From Chloroflexota bacterium (GTDB taxonomy: Bacteria > Chloroflexota > Limnocylindria > Limnocylindrales > CSP1-4), in assembly GCA_021812735.1 (NCBI GenBank), contig JAKAMV010000033.1, positions 1 to 27,204 of the forward strand: 27,204 nt of DNA. The letters run 5' to 3'. Under the pieces are notes generated by a model that was not told where the DNA came from, ran no database searches, and saw only the letters and a list, made by a program, of their open reading frames with translations. The translations under genes and the position numbers were made by a program. How positions within the stretch are numbered: the first letter of the stretch is position 1; the number at the start of each line of letters is the position of its first letter. Of this stretch, positions 24,604-27,204 are shown piece by piece.

Positions 24604-25161
24604 GTGGAACGAGCTGGTAGTCCCTGGCGTCGTCTGGCGCGCCGGACGGCGTATCAGAACCCCTGGCTGACCGTGTGGGAGGACGACGTCGTGCGGCCGG
24701 ACGGGGAACGCGGCATCTACGGTGTCGTGCATTTCGCGCACCGGGCCGTCGGCGCGGTGCCGCTCGATGACGCCGGTCGCGTGCTGCTCGTGGGTCAGTG
24801 GCGCTACGCGCTGGACGCCTGGTCCTGGGAGATCCCCGAGGGCGGCGCGCGCCCGGATGAGGACCCGCTCGACGCGGCGCGACGGGAGCTCGCCGAGGAG
24901 ACCGGCTACACGGCGCGGGAGTGGCGGGAGTTGCTGCGGGCGCACCTGTCGAATTCGGTGACCGACGAGGTGGCGGTCGTTTGGTTGGCTCGCGGTCTGG
25001 AGGCGGGCGTGCCGTCGCCCGAGGGGACCGAGCAACTTGAACTGCGCTGGGTGCCGTTCGCCGAGGCACTCGCCATGGGTCACGATGGGCGGATCACCGA
25101 CGCGCTCACGATCCTCGCCCTGCAGCGCCTCGCGCTGCATCGGCTTCGCCCGGCGCCCTGA
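24604..25161 (+). CDS. NUDIX hydrolase, ADP-ribose pyrophosphatase-like
   Basis: A 185-residue cytoplasmic hydrolase of nucleoside diphosphate derivatives. The NUDIX box is exact: Gly80, Glu86, Arg94-Glu95-Leu96, Glu98-Glu99 and Gly101 (spacing GX5EX7REUXEEXGU), which binds the catalytic Mg. The WSWEIPEGG segment before it and the N-terminal NPWLTVWEDDVV strand are typical of the ADP-ribose pyrophosphatase (NudF/YffH) group, so ADP-ribose or a similar sugar nucleotide is the likely substrate. The GTG at 24604 is the only start in good position and seems to be at the mRNA 5' end. A short hairpin follows the stop. It is divergent from the IclR gene, but a functional link is not evident. Confidence 0.92.
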   Translation: MERAGSPWRRLARRTAYQNPWLTVWEDDVVRPDGERGIYGVVHFAHRAVGAVPLDDAGRVLLVGQWRYALDAWSWEIPEGGARPDEDPLDAARRELAEETGYTAREWRELLRAHLSNSVTDEVAVVWLARGLEAGVPSPEGTEQLELRWVPFAEALAMGHDGRITDALTILALQRLALHRLRPAP

Positions 25162-25167
25162 AGCGGG

Positions 25168-25191
25168 TTCGGGCCGCCGGGGTCGCCCGAA
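25168..25191 (+). terminator. Hairpin after the NUDIX gene
   Basis: TTCGGGC (25168-25174) and GCCCGAA (25185-25191) form a 7-bp stem around a 10-base loop, starting seven bases after the NUDIX stop. There is no T-tract, so it is a weak terminator call. Confidence 0.4.
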
Positions 25192-25222
25192 GCGGGCCAG
25201 CCCCCCGCACGGTGGAGCCCAT

Positions 25223-25285
25223 CGTGCGGGTGTTGGGCCGCGCGGTAGAGCCAACGTGCGCGCGTTGGGCCGCGCGGTGGAGCCG
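25223..25285 (+). repeat. Imperfect 31-32-bp tandem repeat
   Basis: Two adjacent copies, 25223-25254 and 25255-25285, share the core gttgggccgcgcggt followed by a/ggagcc. A partial copy of the same end (cggtggagccc) precedes them at 25210-25220. It lies in the gene-free stretch 25162-25814. Confidence 0.8.
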
Positions 25286-25404
25286 CGTGCCGGGGCCGTC
25301 GTCCGTGCGGCGGCCATTCTGTCGACATGGGTCCCGCTGGTGCAGCTCCCGGTGCCGCGTCACGGCCACCTGCGGCGACTCGTAGCGATGGGCCGCGGGT
25401 CGCA

Positions 25405-25560
25405 CGTCTAGCACTGCTGTTTCTGCGTAACTGTCACCCAGGGAAACGTATGTGACGTTCACCCGAGACGGCCGGTCGCTTCGTGCGATTGTCGTGGTAG
25501 ATCAGCTCATTCGCGACGATATCTGAATCAGCAGCCGCCTTTGCGTGCGTGGCCGACCGG
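25405..25560. other. AT-richer gene-free patch
   Basis: By eye this is the least GC-rich stretch of the window. It contains words such as gtaactgtcaccc and gtgacgttcaccc (an imperfect direct repeat, 25427-25439 and 25452-25464) and gacgatatctgaatcag. No open frame with a ribosome site, no tRNA and no clear terminator is seen. It may be a promoter region, a small RNA or remnant DNA. Confidence 0.4.
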
Positions 25561-25616
25561 CGGAGGCCGGCGTTTCCCGGATAACGTTCCCCCGGTGATC
25601 ATTACGCAACAATGCC

Positions 25617-25788
25617 GCCGCCCTGGTCGTGCTGCTGTCGCGCCGTCCCGCCGCCGCCCTGGTCGCTCCGTCGTCCCGCGGTCCCGCCGCCGCCCTGGTC
25701 GTGCTGCTGTCGCGCCGTCCCGCCGCCGCCCTGGTCGCTCCGTCGTCCCGCGGTCCCGCCGCCGCCCTGGCCGTCCCGCGGTCCCGCC
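25617..25788. repeat. Alternating 36-bp A/B tandem repeat array
   Basis: Two related 36-bp units alternate as A-B-A-B (25617-25652, 25653-25688, 25689-25724, 25725-25760) and are followed by a shortened 28-bp copy (25761-25788). All units begin gccgccctgg and end cccgcc. The two A copies are identical to each other, as are the two B copies, so the real duplication unit is 72 bp. All frames are open through it because the unit lacks stops. A minus-strand reading gives 12-residue Gly-rich repeats, but no usable start site supports it, so I do not call a gene. Confidence 0.95.
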
Positions 25789-25814
25789 GCCTCCGTCACT
25801 CCGCCGTAGCCGCG

Positions 25815-27204
25815 CTAGCCGGGCTCCGGGGCGAGCCAGCGGTCCTGGAGGATCGTGCTGCCCACGCTCGTCGTCAGGGCGCGTACCCAGGCCGACCGCT
25901 CGAGGCCCGCCGGTTCGTACCGAGCCGTCCAGGCGGACTTGCGGCCGGCCTCGGCGAGCTCCCAGCGCAAGAGCGCCACGCGGCCGGTGGCGACGCGGGT
26001 GGCGATCGCGACCGCGTCGGGTGACCACGCCTCGACGGCGCGTTCAAGGTGGCGTAAGCAGAGGCCAGGGGACCGTTCGTACGCCTCGCGGCTGGCCGCC
26101 GTCAACAGGGCGGCTGAGAGGAGCCCGAGCACCGTGGTTCGCGTGTCGCGCATCGCTCGGCACGCGACACAAGCGTCCCGTGGCCGCGCATGTTCGCGGC
26201 GCCCGCGCAGCGTGCGGCCGGGCTGCAGCGCTGGGACCACGAACGCCGCGGGCGACGGGCGACGCCACTCCCGGCGCTCGTCATTCGGCGTCCACGCGGA
26301 CCACGCGCGCAGCGCGGCGGCTACCCGTCGCTCAACCCGTGTCGACGGGAGCTCCTCTGGCGTGGGAATCGCCGCGAGGTACCGCCGCCAGGCCCGCACC
26401 TGCACCGCGAGCGCTCGCGACAGCAGTGCCGGCGCCGCCGAGACGTCCCAGATGTGTGCCTCGCAGAGTGCATCGAAATCGACGTCCTCCTGGCCCTCGC
26501 GCAGGCGCGACGATCGCCAGCGGAAGAACCAGTCGAGCACGAGATCCAGCGCTGAACAGACCGGGCAGCGCCGCGCGTCGAGTTCCGCCGTCAGGCCCTC
26601 GATGGTCCACGCGCCCCCACCCCACGGGGCGGACGCTTCGTCCGGCGGCGCCGAGGTGCGCACGCGCGCGTCGAGATCGACGCCCAGCAGCGGCTCCAGC
26701 ATGCGGGCACGGCCGTCCCGGGAGTCCGGCAGCGTCCCGGGATCCTCCAGCAGCATGGCCAAGCGCTCCCGCAGTTCGGGCGCGCGTGGCCACGGCCAGC
26801 GGCCCAGCAGCGCGACCAGGTGGGGGCGGCAGAGGCCGTCGGGCGACCGTGGGACGGCAGGGTCGCCGCCGCTCCGGCCCCGGGCGATCGCCCAGAGACC
26901 GTGGTCCTGGGCCCATTGCTCGGTTTCGCAGAGGGTGCAGGCTCCGCGCGCCACGACGCGTGCCGCCCCGTGGCCGAGGATCCGCTCGAGGCGCGCCTGC
27001 AGCACACCGCGGTAGATGTCCGCGAGCCGGTAGCCGTCCAGGTCGTGGAGCATCCAGCGGGCGTGGCGCGGGCAGAACCCGCCCGCCGCGGCCAGCGCAG
27101 TGTGGACGTCGGGGTCGCTCAGGCCCTCGGCGAAGAGAAAGAAGATGCGGCGCTCGGTCGTGACGCGCATGAACGTACAGACGCCGCAGCGCGCCCCGTC
27201 ACCG
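25815..27204 (-). CDS. DUF6062-like protein with four CxxC/CxxH modules (start outside window)
   Basis: At least 462 residues are visible, read from the window edge to a TAG at 25817-25815. An ATG exists at 27170-27168, but the frame stays open above it and reads CGVCTF directly before that Met, completing a CxxC motif, so the true start is beyond the window. Counted from that Met, cysteine/histidine pairs recur four times: CxxC (just upstream) with CPRH (33-36); CTLC (78-81) with CRPH (114-117); CPVC (202-205) with CEAH (236-239); and CVAC (334-337) with CLRH (371-374). Each module is 40-60 residues, helical in character, and probably binds one metal, most likely zinc. I recognise this as the DUF6062 type, of unknown function. 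No signal peptide can be judged. The array of 36-bp repeats lies just after its stop. Confidence 0.8.
   Translation of the reverse strand, partial: GDGARCGVCTFMRVTTERRIFFLFAEGLSDPDVHTALAAAGGFCPRHARWMLHDLDGYRLADIYRGVLQARLERILGHGAARVVARGACTLCETEQWAQDHGLWAIARGRSGGDPAVPRSPDGLCRPHLVALLGRWPWPRAPELRERLAMLLEDPGTLPDSRDGRARMLEPLLGVDLDARVRTSAPPDEASAPWGGGAWTIEGLTAELDARRCPVCSALDLVLDWFFRWRSSRLREGQEDVDFDALCEAHIWDVSAAPALLSRALAVQVRAWRRYLAAIPTPEELPSTRVERRVAAALRAWSAWTPNDERREWRRPSPAAFVVPALQPGRTLRGRREHARPRDACVACRAMRDTRTTVLGLLSAALLTAASREAYERSPGLCLRHLERAVEAWSPDAVAIATRVATGRVALLRWELAEAGRKSAWTARYEPAGLERSAWVRALTTSVGSTILQDRWLAPEPG

Noticed and set aside
25106..25462. 118-codon minus-strand frame after the NUDIX gene
   Set aside because: It overlaps the NUDIX end, runs through tandem repeats and has no recognisable domain or ribosome site.
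25617..25788. CRISPR array
   Set aside because: The 36-bp period is suggestive, but units abut with no unique spacers and no cas genes are near.
25602..25799. 65-codon minus-strand frame of Gly-rich 12-residue repeats
   Set aside because: The start has no properly spaced ribosome site, the shortened repeat copy breaks the period and every frame is open through these repeats.

Overview
A gene-dense, very GC-rich bacterial window with many GTG starts and 4-bp ATGA/GTGA gene overlaps. The gene content suggests a high-GC Chloroflexota lineage (Limnocylindria/Ellin6529-like) or a deep-branching Actinobacteriota. Supporting signs are a bacterial cyclic-2,3-diphosphoglycerate-synthase homologue, a DUF6062-like Cys/His protein, and a respiratory operon of actinobacterial type (diheme QcrC, three-TM Rieske QcrA, QcrB, CtaC, CtaD, CtaF). 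The taxonomic placement is inference from gene content only.

Layout. 1-3720 (+): the tail of an unknown gene, a nitrilase-superfamily amidase, a cDPG-synthase-family P-loop protein and ornithine carbamoyltransferase. 3832-4314 (-): a hemerythrin-like protein, divergent from the next block. 4704-10477 (+): a [NiFe]-hydrogenase maturation operon (HyaD/HybD-type endopeptidase, HypF, HypC, HypD, HypE). It has no hypA, no hypB and no structural subunits in the window. 10543-12620 (+): a soluble GAF histidine kinase overlapping an OmpR-type response regulator. 12701-12919 (+): a small Cys/His-rich protein, followed by a strong hairpin. 13056-15744 (-): a class III aminotransferase and adenosine deaminase. 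16013-22385 (+): the respiratory operon qcrC-qcrA-qcrB-ctaC-ctaD-ctaF, closed by a UNCG-tetraloop hairpin. It encodes a bcc:aa3-type chain and lacks a subunit III gene. 22597-23313 (+): an OmpR-type regulator. 23329-24354 (-): an IclR regulator with an N-terminal 15-residue repeat. 24604-25161 (+): an ADP-ribose-pyrophosphatase-like NUDIX hydrolase. 25162-25814: gene-free, repeat-rich DNA. 25815-27204 (-): a DUF6062-like protein whose start lies beyond the window edge.

How the genes work together. The hyp genes build and insert the Fe(CN)2CO centre of a [NiFe] hydrogenase encoded elsewhere. The qcr-cta operon carries electrons from quinol through a bound diheme cytochrome to oxygen. Together they fit an aerobic organism that can oxidise H2, with the hemerythrin and the two-component pair as possible oxygen/redox partners (inference).

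No unmistakably new multi-gene system is visible. The points most worth a second look are: short tandem repeats at seven or more separate loci, in coding tails and intergenic gaps; a 19-bp duplication that carries the stop codons of two convergent genes; the four-fold CxxC/CxxH architecture of the last gene; an altered CuA loop in CtaC; the cDPG-synthase/OTC pairing; and starts that look leaderless.
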